The notes under the pieces are model-generated. The model made no database searches and was not told where the DNA came from. It was given only the letters and a program-made list of their open reading frames with translations. A program made the position numbers and the translations under genes. 64,000 nt of DNA from Dinoroseobacter sp013215265 (GTDB taxonomy: Bacteria > Pseudomonadota > Alphaproteobacteria > Rhodobacterales > Rhodobacteraceae), in assembly GCA_963691755.1 (NCBI GenBank), contig OY829366.1:1550001-1614000 (forward strand), written 5' to 3'. Of this stretch, positions 9,344-18,537 are shown piece by piece. Positions within the stretch are counted from its first letter, which is position 1; each line of letters starts with the position of its first letter.

Positions 9344-10200
9344 GAGCGCTGCTTGTTTTGTTTGTTCATCAAGTAATCTGCGTAGCGCGTTGCGGGGACT
9401 GTCAGAGCCAAGAAGATCAGCGCTGCCCCAACATAAGGGGTGAAATTTGCATAGAGCGACTTGTAGACGCCAGCCTGCCGAAAAATTTCCACAGGTCCGA
9501 TAAAGGACAAGAGCGCCACGTCTTTTTGCAGTGCAATGAAAAGGTTCATGTTTGCCGGCACTACGTTTCGAATGGCCTGCGGCAGCACGACAAATCGCAT
9601 TGTGTCGCCGTCAGAAAGTCCAAGAGATGCAGCGGCTGAGCGCTGTGATTGGTGAATGGAATCGATCCCAGAGCGGATGACCTCGGCTACATAAGCGGAA
9701 TAAACCAAGACCAGCGCGAGGGTTCCCCAGATATAGGGAGAATTCCATGGTCGCGGCAGGCCGAGTCCCGGGATGCCAAATCCGACGATGTAAATCACCA
9801 GGACAACCGGAAGCCCCCGAAAAATATCGGTGTAGGCAACACCAAACATGCGTAGCGGGAACAGAGCGGGCGCTCGGGCGTCGCGACAGAGCGCGATTGC
9901 AAGACCAGTGAGCGCAATTAGGGGCGCCGACCATGCAAAGATCATCACATTAAGCAGAAACGCTTCAGCCAACCCCGGAAATGTCGCGGCAAACACGCGA
10001 CCATTGAAGAATGACCTTTGTACAGCTTCCCAGCCGGGGGCTAGCGGTATGAGCAAGACGATCGCGACAATGACTGAAAGAGTTGAAAACAAAGCAATCC
10101 GGTTAGATCTGCGACGGACGCTCGCTTCGTAAATCTCGCGCCGTGTAGGTTTGGCAGGAGATGCTCCCGCCAAGCCTGTTTGTTGTGCCGTATCTGACAT
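9340..10200 (-). CDS. Polar amino acid ABC transporter, permease
   Basis: Inner-membrane permease of the His/Glu/Gln/Arg/opine family, 286 residues. The first ~35 residues are cytoplasmic and basic ('PTRREIYEASVRRRSNR'), followed by hydrophobic helices starting at 'IALFSTLSVIVAIVLLIPLA'. The ATPase-contact EAA-type loop reads 'SAAASLGLSDGDTMRFVVLP'. A single permease gene implies a homodimer, or a partner encoded elsewhere. It starts at the base next to the stop of the binding-protein gene. Confidence 0.91.
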   Translation of the reverse strand: MSDTAQQTGLAGASPAKPTRREIYEASVRRRSNRIALFSTLSVIVAIVLLIPLAPGWEAVQRSFFNGRVFAATFPGLAEAFLLNVMIFAWSAPLIALTGLAIALCRDARAPALFPLRMFGVAYTDIFRGLPVVLVIYIVGFGIPGLGLPRPWNSPYIWGTLALVLVYSAYVAEVIRSGIDSIHQSQRSAAASLGLSDGDTMRFVVLPQAIRNVVPANMNLFIALQKDVALLSFIGPVEIFRQAGVYKSLYANFTPYVGAALIFLALTVPATRYADYLMNKQNKQRS

Positions 10201-11025
10201 CTATTCGACGACCGGAACGCCCGTTGCTTCTGCAAGCCATTCGGCTTCGATTGCAGCCAGTTCACCGCTTTCAGTCAGCTCGGAAATTGCGGCGTCGACG
10301 CATTCTTTCAACGGGTTGCCATCTTCCATAAGCAGACCAAACTGATCTGGGGTTTGCGATTGATCTGCAGGAAACTGGCCAAGCAGGGCGCCACCGTCGA
10401 CAACAACGGCTGACAGGTAAAGTGCGGTTGGCAGGTCATAAAGCGCCGCATCGATTTGTCCCGCCATGATAGCAGCATTCACGTCCGCGTTGTCATTATA
10501 CAGCAATGGATCGCTTTCAGGCTGGATCACTTCGTTCAAGATGGGCAGTGCCGTGGTGGTCGCAACCGCACCCCATTTCAATCCTTTCAGGCTTTCGATT
10601 GTTGCCGTGGCACCTGCCTCAACAACAGACTGTGTGGTCAGAACAGCCATCGCTGATGTGTAATAAGGAAGTGAAAAATCTACCATCTCATCCCGCTCGG
10701 GGGTGATGGAGTATTGCTGCATATTAAAATCGAAGTTCTTAGGCCCGGGTTGAATTGCTTCATCAAAGCTCGTGCGAACCCAAGTGACCGCATCGGCGTC
10801 AAACCCCATTTTCCCAGCAATTGCATACGCCACGGCGGCTTCGAAGCCCTCGCCAGACTCTGGCGCGTCGTTCATCACCCATGGATAATACGCAGGATTG
10901 CCTGTTGCGATGGTCAGAGTGCCCTCGGTCAGTGTTTTTTCCGCAGCACAGTTAGCGTGGCTCATTGCGAGCGCGGTCGATGCGGAAAGGACAAGGGCGA
11001 CAGCAGACGTTGTCAGCAGTTTCAT
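10201..11025 (-). CDS. Amino acid ABC transporter, periplasmic binding protein
   Basis: Family 3 extracellular solute-binding protein that delivers an amino acid to the permease. A Sec signal peptide opens the chain ('MKLLTTSAVALVLSASTALA'), followed by the two-lobed domain with 'GFEAAVAYAIAGKMGF' and 'FDFNMQQYSITPERDEMVDFS'. I prefer ATG 11025 to the in-frame ATG at 11049: CCGGAG lies about 7 bases upstream of it and it puts the signal peptide at the very N-terminus. Substrate is likely a polar amino acid; the exact one is unknown. Confidence 0.9.
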   Translation of the reverse strand: MKLLTTSAVALVLSASTALAMSHANCAAEKTLTEGTLTIATGNPAYYPWVMNDAPESGEGFEAAVAYAIAGKMGFDADAVTWVRTSFDEAIQPGPKNFDFNMQQYSITPERDEMVDFSLPYYTSAMAVLTTQSVVEAGATATIESLKGLKWGAVATTTALPILNEVIQPESDPLLYNDNADVNAAIMAGQIDAALYDLPTALYLSAVVVDGGALLGQFPADQSQTPDQFGLLMEDGNPLKECVDAAISELTESGELAAIEAEWLAEATGVPVVE

Positions 11026-11121
11026 GGTTCGGCTCCGGTTGTTGGACATACGCTAGGTTTGAAGCGACACACACAATTGTCCAGACCCAAGTGTGCCGAA
11101 TGCGAGTATGCATTAGAAAAA

Positions 11122-11196
<75 letters not shown>

Positions 11197-11503
11197 GCTG
11201 GCAACGCTTAACGTTGGTGCGCGGGGATTAGAATCAAACGCAGCGCGGTGCAAGTGTAATCTCGCTCCAAACACACGCCGACGAACACAGCAAGCTTTTG
11301 AATTGAATTTCCCAATGTTGACTTTGCGAAGAGCCGAATTTCGCAATTCTCGGAAAGGGGGCTGGTTAGTGGGGAGGTACTTGGGCAGGGTAAGTTTTTG
11401 AGCATGAATTTCTCACCAAATTCTGCATAATTAGGCATGCGAGCTTTCGCCAGTGTTGTTTTGCGTTCTGGACCGGCCTTTGACCCTCCGCTATGAGGCG
11501 GAG

Positions 11504-11656
11504 GTGAACGAAAAAACTGAGCATACTCCGCGGCAGAAACCTGCTCGCAAAGGCGCTATGAGCCGTGAAGATCGGCTCAAACAGGCATTGAAAGCGAATT
11601 TGCAACGCCGCAAGGCGCAGACACGTGCCCGCAATATGTCAGACAAATCGGAATAA
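11504..11656 (+). CDS. Small basic protein upstream of murA
   Basis: About 50 residues, very basic and Arg/Lys-rich ('MSREDRLKQALKANLQRRKA'), with no membrane segment. I recall similar short proteins in front of murA in Rhodobacterales, but I know of no assigned function. The GTG start at 11504 has GAGG 5 bases upstream. Other possible starts are a GTG at 11453 with no ribosome site and an ATG at 11558. It ends 11 bases before murA, so the two are probably co-transcribed. Confidence 0.6.
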   Translation: MNEKTEHTPRQKPARKGAMSREDRLKQALKANLQRRKAQTRARNMSDKSE

Positions 11657-11667
11657 GAGAGGCCGGC

Positions 11668-12936
11668 ATGGATCAGATCATTATTCGCGGGGGTAGGGCC
11701 CTGTCGGGACAAATCCCCATCGCCGGAGCTAAAAACGCGTGCTTGACGCTTATGCCAGCGACGCTTCTTTCCGACGAGCCTCTGACGCTGACCAACGCGC
11801 CACGCCTGTCTGACATACGTACAATGACCGAGCTGCTTGGATCTCTGGGTGCTGAAGTGTCCAGCCTGCAGGACGGAAAAGTATTGGCACTGTCGTCACA
11901 CAATATCGATAATCACACTGCCGATTATGACATCGTTCGTAAAATGCGCGCTTCAATTCTGGTTCTTGGTCCGATGCTGGCGCGTGATGGTCATGCTGTC
12001 GTGTCTCTGCCAGGGGGATGTGCTATCGGCGCGCGTCCTGTTGATCTGCATTTACAGGCACTGGAGGCGATGGGTGCAGATCTTGAGCTGCGCGATGGGT
12101 ATGTACACGCCAAAGCACCATCTGGGGGCTTGAAGGGGGCCGTTGTCGAATTTCCGATGGTCTCGGTTGGCGCCACCGAAAATGCCCTCATGGCTGCGAC
12201 ACTGGCCAAGGGTACTACTGTTATCAAAAATGCAGCGCGTGAGCCTGAAATCGTTGATCTTGCCCACTGCTTGCAAAAGATGGGCGCGCATATTTCCGGT
12301 GAAGGTACGTCTGAGATCAAAATTGAAGGGGTGGAGCGGCTGGGCGGTGCAACTCATCCTGTCGTAACGGATCGGATCGAACTTGGCACCTATATGCTGG
12401 CGCCCGCAATCACTGATGGTGAGGTTGAACTTCTGGGCGGCCGCTTAGACCTTGTCTCGGCGTTTGTTGAAAAACTGGATGCTGCGGGGATAGCAGTGAC
12501 CGAAACAGACGCTGGCTTGAAAGTTTCGCGCAAGAATGGCCGCATCCAAGCGGTTGACGTGGTAACGGAACCATTCCCGGGTTTTCCGACAGACCTACAG
12601 GCGCAGATTATGGCGCTGCTTTGCACGGCAGACGGTACCAGTGTTCTGGAAGAGAAAATCTTCGAAAACCGGTTCATGCATGCCCCAGAGCTTATTCGCA
12701 TGGGCGCATCCATTGATGTTCAAGGTGGCACAGCGACCGTCACGGGCGTTGAGCGACTAAAAGGCGCGCCGGTAATGGCTACAGATTTGCGGGCAAGCGT
12801 ATCGTTAATCTTGGCGGCCCTTGCCGCTGAAGGTGAAACAGTCGTCAGCCGGGTCTATCATCTGGACCGTGGTTACGAGCGTGTCGAAGAAAAACTGCGC
12901 GCCTGTGGTGCAGATATCGAACGGATGAATACGTAA
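11668..12936 (+). CDS. murA: UDP-N-acetylglucosamine 1-carboxyvinyltransferase
   Basis: First committed enzyme of peptidoglycan synthesis: it transfers enolpyruvate from PEP to UDP-GlcNAc in the cytoplasm. The 422 residues match the usual ~420. The N-terminus shows 'SGQIPIAGAKNACLTLMPA', the PEP-reactive Cys lies in 'PGGCAIGARPVDLHL' (the fosfomycin site), and 'TDLRASVSLILA' is near the C-terminus. The stop codon TAA and the ATG of the following DUF2948 gene share a base. Confidence 0.97.
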   Translation: MDQIIIRGGRALSGQIPIAGAKNACLTLMPATLLSDEPLTLTNAPRLSDIRTMTELLGSLGAEVSSLQDGKVLALSSHNIDNHTADYDIVRKMRASILVLGPMLARDGHAVVSLPGGCAIGARPVDLHLQALEAMGADLELRDGYVHAKAPSGGLKGAVVEFPMVSVGATENALMAATLAKGTTVIKNAAREPEIVDLAHCLQKMGAHISGEGTSEIKIEGVERLGGATHPVVTDRIELGTYMLAPAITDGEVELLGGRLDLVSAFVEKLDAAGIAVTETDAGLKVSRKNGRIQAVDVVTEPFPGFPTDLQAQIMALLCTADGTSVLEEKIFENRFMHAPELIRMGASIDVQGGTATVTGVERLKGAPVMATDLRASVSLILAALAAEGETVVSRVYHLDRGYERVEEKLRACGADIERMNT

Positions 12937-13415
12937 TGACCCACGACGCGCGGTTTGAAGACGGAGCGGAAAAACCACTGCGCCTGCGCGCATTGGCTGT
13001 TGAAGATCTGCCGGTTATTGCCACCCTGACGCAGGATGCCGTTTTTCCTGCGAGCGAGATGAACTGGCAAAAATCGAAGCGCCGTTTCGCAGTTCTCTTG
13101 AACCGTTTTCGCTGGGAAGATGTCGAGGCTGCAAAGTCGCAGCACAGAGACGTTGAGCGCGTTCAATCTGTGCTGGCCATTGAAGACGTTGTTGCAGTTG
13201 CAAGTCAGGTTGTACCGCGTGGGGATCAGGACACTATTTTAAGTTTGCTGAGCATCGAGTTTGAGCCACAGGACGGTGTAAGTGGATCGATATTACTGAC
13301 ATTTGCTGGTGACGGTGCAGTACGTGTTACGGTTGAGGCGCTTGAAATGACGTTGACGGATGTCACAAAACCCTATGCGGCACCCTCTCGCATGACGCCA
13401 AAACACGAAGACTAA
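12936..13415 (+). CDS. DUF2948 family protein
   Basis: 159-residue protein of the alphaproteobacterial DUF2948 family, recognised from 'LRLRALAVEDLPVIATLTQD' and 'KSKRRFAVLLNRFRWED'. No catalytic motif or signal peptide is visible and the family function is not established. It overlaps murA by one base, its constant neighbour in this group. Confidence 0.85.
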   Translation: MTHDARFEDGAEKPLRLRALAVEDLPVIATLTQDAVFPASEMNWQKSKRRFAVLLNRFRWEDVEAAKSQHRDVERVQSVLAIEDVVAVASQVVPRGDQDTILSLLSIEFEPQDGVSGSILLTFAGDGAVRVTVEALEMTLTDVTKPYAAPSRMTPKHED

Positions 13416-13518
13416 GCCGACTGTGGACACGGTGACGCGACTGCAATCAACCTTCACCTGCGTATTTTCAGTTTCACCCGATGAGACCCTGCGCGTCTTC
13501 GCGCCTTGAGACGTACCC

Positions 13519-13555
13519 GGCTCCCGGCTATGTGAAGCCAAATCTTACCGGAGCC
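13519..13555 (+). promoter_or_regulatory. Possible hairpin covering the hisD ribosome-binding site
   Basis: GGCTCCCGG (13519-13527) can pair with CCGGAGCC (13548-13555), with one bulged C. The GGAG inside the second arm is the apparent Shine-Dalgarno of hisD, whose ATG is at 13563. Folding would hide the site. Regulation is inference only. Confidence 0.3.
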
Positions 13556-13562
13556 TTGCCAG

Positions 13563-14873
13563 ATGCCGCAGTTTCTAGACACGACGGATGCCGATTTCGA
13601 GGCTCGCTTCACGGCTCTTTTGGGTGCAAAGCGCGAAGATAGCCCTGATGTGGACGACGTCGTTGCGTCGATCATCAAGGATGTGCGCGAGCGTGGTGAT
13701 GCCGCGGTCATTGAACTGACGGAACGGTTTGACCGGATAACGCTTACCCCAGAGACGCTTGCGATTTCGCCTGATGAAGTTGCCTCCGAAATTGCGAAGG
13801 TTTCTGACGCGGAACGCGAAGCACTACAGCTAGCTGCAGACCGCATTCGCGCATATCACGAACGACAAAAGCCCAAGGATGAACATTGGACCGATGAGGC
13901 CGGGGCGGAACTTGGTTGGCGTTGGACGCCTGTTTCTGCTGCTGGGCTCTATGTGCCAGGCGGATTGGCGAGTTACCCGTCCTCAGTTTTGATGAATGCC
14001 ATTCCTGCGGCTGTTGCTGGTGTGGAACGTCTTGTCATTACCGTCCCAAGTCCTGACGGAGAACTTAACCCCCTTGTGTTGCTTGCAGCGCATCTTTCCG
14101 GCGTCATGGAAATCTATCGGATCGGTGGGGCGCAAGCGATCGCAGCACTGGCCTACGGAACAGAGAAGATCTCGCCTGTCGATAAGATTACAGGCCCCGG
14201 CAACGCTTTCGTCGCGGCTGCAAAACGTCGGGTTTTTGGTCAAGTGGGCATCGACATGATCGCAGGCCCTTCAGAAATTCTTGTGATCGCCGATGCCGAT
14301 AACGATCCTGACTGGATTGCGGTCGATTTGCTCAGCCAGGCCGAACATGACCAAAGTGCCCAGTCGATCCTTATTACTACAGATGCCGTGTTTGGTCGGG
14401 CAACGGCTGAGGCCGTCGATAAGCGCCTCGAAACGCTTGAAAGGCGAGAGATTGCTGGACCCAGTTGGCGCGATTTTGGTGCGATTATCACTGTGCACGA
14501 TTTGGATGAAGCGGCCGCTCTGACCAACCGCATCGCGCCGGAGCACCTTGAGCTTTGTGTCGCGGACCCTGAAGGCCTCGCGGACAAAATCCCGCACGCT
14601 GGTGCGATTTTCTTGGGGCAATGGACGCCCGAGGCTATTGGTGACTACGTTGGCGGGCCAAATCATGTGCTGCCGACAGCGCGGTCAGCGCGGTTTTCGT
14701 CTGGTTTGTCTGTGCTCGACTTTATGAAGCGAACCACGCTTGCCAGGATGTCACCGGGGGCTTTGGCAGCGATTGGTCCTTCTGCTGAAACGTTGGCAAA
14801 ATCAGAAAGCCTAGAAGCGCATGGGCTTAGTGTTCGTGCGCGGCTTGATCGCTTGAATGAAGGAAGTGCCTGA
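13563..14873 (+). CDS. hisD: Histidinol dehydrogenase
   Basis: Catalyses the last two oxidations of histidine synthesis (L-histidinol to L-histidine, NAD+, Zn2+). The 436 residues are the usual length. Visible family motifs include 'WRWTPVSAAGLYVPGGLASY', 'VDKITGPGNAFVAAAKR', 'QAEHDQSAQ', the catalytic Glu-His in 'NRIAPEHLEL' and 'YVGGPNHVLPT'. It has no other his genes beside it, as usual in this lineage. Its stop codon overlaps the next ATG (TGATG). A 147-base gap upstream leaves room for its own promoter. Confidence 0.97.
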   Translation: MPQFLDTTDADFEARFTALLGAKREDSPDVDDVVASIIKDVRERGDAAVIELTERFDRITLTPETLAISPDEVASEIAKVSDAEREALQLAADRIRAYHERQKPKDEHWTDEAGAELGWRWTPVSAAGLYVPGGLASYPSSVLMNAIPAAVAGVERLVITVPSPDGELNPLVLLAAHLSGVMEIYRIGGAQAIAALAYGTEKISPVDKITGPGNAFVAAAKRRVFGQVGIDMIAGPSEILVIADADNDPDWIAVDLLSQAEHDQSAQSILITTDAVFGRATAEAVDKRLETLERREIAGPSWRDFGAIITVHDLDEAAALTNRIAPEHLELCVADPEGLADKIPHAGAIFLGQWTPEAIGDYVGGPNHVLPTARSARFSSGLSVLDFMKRTTLARMSPGALAAIGPSAETLAKSESLEAHGLSVRARLDRLNEGSA

Positions 14874-15352
14874 TGGGCAAGATCACACATATAGAGATCG
14901 ACGACAGTACGCTTGCGCGTCCAACCCCGGAAATCGAGCAGGAACGGAAGGTCGCGATTTTCGATCTTTTGGAAGACAACACATTCACACTTCCTCAGCG
15001 GGAAGGGCGCGAGGTCCCGACTGGGCCATACGCCCTAAACCTCTCCATTCGTGAGAAGCGACTTGTGTTCGACATCGCAACTGAAAGTGGCGTTGTCGCA
15101 GGGCAGTTCCTGCTGTCGCTCGGACCGTTTCGGCAGGTTGTCAAAGACTACTGGCAGATTTGTGAGAGTTATTATGACGCTGTCAAAACGATGCCGCCCT
15201 CAAAGATCGAGGCGATCGATATGGCAAGACGCGGAATCCACAATGAAGGTGCGCGGGTCTTGCAAGAGCGTCTTGAAGGTAAAGCCGATGTTGACACTGA
15301 TACCGCGCGACGCCTCTTTACACTGATTTGCGTTCTCCACTTCGGGGCATAA
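14873..15352 (+). CDS. UPF0262 family protein
   Basis: 159-residue protein of the uncharacterised UPF0262 family. Recognisable segments are 'ERKVAIFDLLEDNTF', 'GPYALNLSIREKRLVFDI' and 'IDMARRGIHNEGA'. No signal peptide or membrane helix is seen. It is translationally coupled to hisD through a one-base overlap and followed after 4 bases by the phosphatase gene, so the three act as one transcription unit. Confidence 0.87.
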   Translation: MGKITHIEIDDSTLARPTPEIEQERKVAIFDLLEDNTFTLPQREGREVPTGPYALNLSIREKRLVFDIATESGVVAGQFLLSLGPFRQVVKDYWQICESYYDAVKTMPPSKIEAIDMARRGIHNEGARVLQERLEGKADVDTDTARRLFTLICVLHFGA

Positions 15353-15356
15353 ACCG

Positions 15357-15818
15357 GTGAGCGCCGATATCCCCGGCTCGGTCCTGTTTTGTTGTGACCA
15401 CAACTCCATCAGATCGCCAATGGCTGAAGGTCTGATGAAGCGTTACTACGGTCATGCAGCCTATGTACAATCTGCAGGCGTGAAGGGTGATGTGGACATC
15501 GATGGCTTTGCCATCGCAGTTTGCCACGAAAAGGGTGTGGAGCTGTCTCGGCATCAGACCCGCAGCTTCGAAGAAATGGAAGCCTGGGGCGATGACTTGT
15601 CTGGCTTCGATCTTATAGTTGCGCTATCGCCGGCCAGTCAGCGACATGCACTGGAGCTTACGCGATACTTCCACCTTACGGTTGAATATTGGCCGATTAT
15701 GGACCCCGCCGGGCTTGGAGAGACGCGAGACGCGAAGTTAGACGCTTATCGTCAGGCGCGCGATCAGATTGAAGCAAAGCTACTTGAACGCTTCGGAACC
15801 CCAACGGAGCAAGCATAG
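15357..15818 (+). CDS. Low-molecular-weight protein tyrosine phosphatase family
   Basis: 153-residue protein with the LMW-PTP/arsenate-reductase P-loop near the N-terminus: 'CDHNSIRSPMAE' supplies the CX5R signature. A general-acid Asp is plausible in 'WPIMDPAGL', close to the C-terminus. In this gene order such proteins are often annotated as arsenate reductase-like, but the sequence does not separate protein phosphatase from arsenate reductase. Translation starts at GTG 15357. Confidence 0.8.
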   Translation: MSADIPGSVLFCCDHNSIRSPMAEGLMKRYYGHAAYVQSAGVKGDVDIDGFAIAVCHEKGVELSRHQTRSFEEMEAWGDDLSGFDLIVALSPASQRHALELTRYFHLTVEYWPIMDPAGLGETRDAKLDAYRQARDQIEAKLLERFGTPTEQA

Positions 15819-15819
15819 A

Positions 15820-16407
15820 ATGGCAATCGAGACACGCGTGCTGCGTAGCAACTCCCTACGCGAGGCCTTGGACGATGTTGCTGCCCTGCGCATCTCGGTC
15901 TTTCGGGATTGGCCGTATCTCTATGATGGCGACAAGGAATATGAACGCCGTTATTTGAGCGTTTATGCGGAAAACCCAGACTCTATTCTCGTTGGAGCCT
16001 TTGACGGCGAACGCCTTATTGGCGCAGCGACCGGAACGCCGCTTGAGGACCATGCAGACGACTTTGCTGCACCATTTGCGGAAACCAGCTTGGCGCTTGA
16101 GGACGTTTTTTACTGTGCCGAGTCTGTTTTACTACCGCAGTACCGGGGCAGAGGGATTGGCCATGACTTTTTTGATGCCCGTGAGGATAAAGCTCGTGCT
16201 TTAGGGCGCAAGTTCGTGGCGTTTTGTGGTGTCGTACGCCCGCAGACGCATCCTTTGCGTCCTCAAACAGTGCGTTCCCTTGAGCCGTTCTGGCGCGGGA
16301 GAGGGTATGAACCCTTGTCTGACGTTGTTGCGCAGTTCTCCTGGAAAGATATTGACGAGAAACATGAGACCGAAAAGCCGCTTCAGTTCTGGATAAAGTC
16401 GCTCTGA
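15820..16407 (+). CDS. GNAT family N-acetyltransferase
   Basis: 195-residue acyl-CoA-dependent acetyltransferase. The acetyl-CoA-binding loop is seen in 'LLPQYRGRGIGHDFFDARED', and an acceptor-proximal segment in 'VGAFDGERLIGAATGTPL'. I chose ATG 15820 (GGAG about 10 bases upstream) over a longer in-frame reading from 15769 that would run into the phosphatase gene. Substrate unknown. Confidence 0.82.
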   Translation: MAIETRVLRSNSLREALDDVAALRISVFRDWPYLYDGDKEYERRYLSVYAENPDSILVGAFDGERLIGAATGTPLEDHADDFAAPFAETSLALEDVFYCAESVLLPQYRGRGIGHDFFDAREDKARALGRKFVAFCGVVRPQTHPLRPQTVRSLEPFWRGRGYEPLSDVVAQFSWKDIDEKHETEKPLQFWIKSL

Positions 16408-16465
16408 AGGCACACACGCAGAATGCAGCCTTGAAAAGCCCGTCAAAGAAGCGCATTTAGTGGCG

Positions 16466-16486
16466 CGCCCCGCAAGGAATGGGGCG
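16466..16486 (+). promoter_or_regulatory. Hairpin just upstream of infA
   Basis: CGCCCC (16466-16471) and GGGGCG (16481-16486) form a 6-bp GC stem with a 9-base loop, 19 bases before the infA ATG. No U-run follows, so it is more likely a 5' leader structure than a terminator. Confidence 0.4.
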
Positions 16487-16505
16487 GATTAACAATGGAG
16501 TGACC

Positions 16506-16724
16506 ATGGCCAAGGAAGAACTGCTCGAATTTCCCGGTGTCGTGAAGGAACTTCTGCCGAATGCGACGTTTCGGGTCGAGCTGGAGAACGGCCATGAGAT
16601 CATCGCACACACGGCAGGCAAGATGCGTAAGAACCGCATCCGTGTTCTGGCAGGCGACAAAGTCCAAGTTGAAATGACCCCGTATGATCTGACCAAAGGT
16701 CGGATTAACTATCGCTTCAAGTAA
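16506..16724 (+). CDS. infA: Translation initiation factor IF-1
   Basis: 72-residue S1/OB-fold factor that binds the ribosomal A site during initiation. Typical segments are 'MAKEELLEFPGVVKELLPNA', 'FRVELENGHEIIAHTAGKMR' and 'VEMTPYDLTKGRINYRFK'. I chose ATG 16506, with GGAG 5 bases upstream; an extension to 16479 adds residues absent from IF-1. It is followed after 3 bases by maf. Confidence 0.97.
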   Translation: MAKEELLEFPGVVKELLPNATFRVELENGHEIIAHTAGKMRKNRIRVLAGDKVQVEMTPYDLTKGRINYRFK

Positions 16725-16727
16725 GCG

Positions 16728-17291
16728 ATGCGACTGATCCTCGGTTCGGCCAGCCCGCGTCGGCGGGAGCTACTGGCCCAAATCAGTGTTGTGCCAGCCG
16801 AGATCCGTGCCGCAGATATCAACGAAGATCCGATCCCGGGGGAGCTGCCGCGTCCCTACTGCCAGCGCATGGCCCGTGAAAAGGCAGAAGCTTTGGAGCC
16901 GGGACCGGATGAAGCCATCCTGTGTGCGGACACCACCGTCGCGGTAGGGCGTCGCATTTTGGGAAAGCCCGAAGATCGAAAAGAAGCAGAGGCATTCTTG
17001 CGCCTGATGTCGGGACGGCGACATAGGGTTGTGACTGCGATTGCGCTGCGTACGCAAGACAAGATTTGGCAGAAAGACGTTGAAACAGCACTGAAGATGA
17101 AGTGTCTGAGTGAAACCGAACTCAACGCTTACCTCGATACCGAAGACTGGCAAGGCAAAGCGGGTGGGTACGGTATTCAAGGTCCCGCTGCGGCCTTCAT
17201 CCCATGGCTTCAAGGATCCTATTCCGCTGTGGTTGGATTGCCTTTGGCTGAAACGGCAGGCCTTTTGCGTGTTGCTGGAGTTTTAAAGTGA
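16728..17291 (+). CDS. maf: Maf family nucleoside triphosphate pyrophosphatase
   Basis: 187-residue house-cleaning pyrophosphatase acting on non-canonical or modified nucleotides. It has the opening 'LILGSASPRRRELLAQ', the catalytic Asp region 'ILCADTTVAVGRRILGKP', 'LRLMSGRRHRVVTAIAL' and 'GKAGGYGIQGPAAAFI'. It overlaps the start of the RNase E/G-like gene by 4 bases. Confidence 0.94.
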   Translation: MRLILGSASPRRRELLAQISVVPAEIRAADINEDPIPGELPRPYCQRMAREKAEALEPGPDEAILCADTTVAVGRRILGKPEDRKEAEAFLRLMSGRRHRVVTAIALRTQDKIWQKDVETALKMKCLSETELNAYLDTEDWQGKAGGYGIQGPAAAFIPWLQGSYSAVVGLPLAETAGLLRVAGVLK

Positions 17292-18331
17292 AGGGTCGCA
17301 TCGTTGCATTAGACCGAATTGATGATCGTGCTGCGGCAGCAATGATCGTTGATGGCAAGGTAGAAGACCTGCTGATAGACCCCCCAGAGCGTTTTGGGTA
17401 TCAACCCGGTGCTATTTTGCGAGGTCGGATGGATCGACCACTGAAAGGGCAGGGGGGTGCAATTCTACGTCTGCCGGGGGGGTGGACTGGGTTCTTGCGC
17501 GGCAGCAAAGGCGTTGGCGATGGGGTGGCTGTCTTGGTTCAGGTCTCAGGTGTGGCCGAGCCCGGCAAAGCCATCCCGGTTACAACCCGACTTCTTTTTA
17601 AATCGCGCTATGCCATCATAACGCCTGATGCGCCGGGGCTGAATATTGCTCGTTCAATCCGCGACGAAGAACTGCGTGGTCACCTGAGGATAATGGCGGA
17701 AGATGCTATGGAAGGTGCAGGAGAAGGTTTGGGTTTGATCCTTCGGTCTGCTGCATCGGAAGCTGACGAAGACGCGTTGCTCGACGATATCCTTGCGATG
17801 CGATCCTTATGCGAAACCGTGATGTTCGATGCATCTGGAGAGCCCGAACTCTTGGTGGATGCACCCGACGCACACGAACAAGCATGGCGTGATTGGGCAA
17901 TGCCAGCGCCAGATGCTATCGAAGACGACCAGGGCGCTTTTGACCAATTTGGCGTGCTGGACACAATAGATCAGATCAAAAGTGAACGGTGGTCATTGGG
18001 TTCGGATGCCTCAATGTTTGTTGAGGCCACGCGCGCGTTGATCGCAGTTGATGTAAACACTGGTGCTGACAACAGCCCATCTGCTGGATTGAAAGCGAAC
18101 CTCGCCGCAGCAAAATCTATGCCTTTGGCTCTGCGTCTTTCTGGATTAGGCGGACAGATTGTGGTCGACTTTGCGCCGATGCCAAAGAAGGATCGTCGCA
18201 AGCTTGAGGATGCGATGAAAGCCGCCTTCCGCCGTGACGGCGCGGAAGCTGCATTAGCGGGTTGGACGCCTTTAGGGAATTTTGAGCTGCAGCGTAAGCG
18301 TGATCGCGTCCCTTTGCGCGAGGTCGTGTGA
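17288..18331 (+). CDS. Ribonuclease E/G family protein
   Basis: 347 residues, much shorter than RNase E and close to a compact RNase G-like catalytic core. Metal-binding catalytic Asp residues are expected in 'LIAVDVNTGADNSPSAG' and 'GGQIVVDFAPM', both present. The C-terminal Zn-link and scaffold region of RNase E are missing. The fixed position between maf and yacG is a hallmark of this lineage. Likely RNA processing or turnover; the exact substrate is unknown. Confidence 0.87.
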   Translation: MKGRIVALDRIDDRAAAAMIVDGKVEDLLIDPPERFGYQPGAILRGRMDRPLKGQGGAILRLPGGWTGFLRGSKGVGDGVAVLVQVSGVAEPGKAIPVTTRLLFKSRYAIITPDAPGLNIARSIRDEELRGHLRIMAEDAMEGAGEGLGLILRSAASEADEDALLDDILAMRSLCETVMFDASGEPELLVDAPDAHEQAWRDWAMPAPDAIEDDQGAFDQFGVLDTIDQIKSERWSLGSDASMFVEATRALIAVDVNTGADNSPSAGLKANLAAAKSMPLALRLSGLGGQIVVDFAPMPKKDRRKLEDAMKAAFRRDGAEAALAGWTPLGNFELQRKRDRVPLREVV

Positions 18332-18537
18332 TGGCCAAGGCAGCTTCTGCACCCTGTCCGATTTGTAATCGTGCACTGGCAGACGGGTCCCCAGCGCCTT
18401 TTTGTTCTCAAAGATGTGCAGATGTAGATTTGGGGCGCTGGGTCACCGGCGCGTATGTGATTTCGGCCGGTGCATCCAGTGAAGATGATCCAGATTCAAG
18501 CGCTGCAAATCCGTTAGACTCTGATATTCACGACTGA
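18328..18537 (+). CDS. yacG: DNA gyrase inhibitor YacG
   Basis: 69-residue zinc-ribbon protein. The four zinc ligands are visible as 'CPIC' and 'FCSQRCADVDLGRW'. The E. coli family member binds GyrB and inhibits gyrase. It overlaps the RNase-like gene by 4 bases and ends the operon that begins upstream at infA. Confidence 0.92.
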   Translation: MMAKAASAPCPICNRALADGSPAPFCSQRCADVDLGRWVTGAYVISAGASSEDDPDSSAANPLDSDIHD

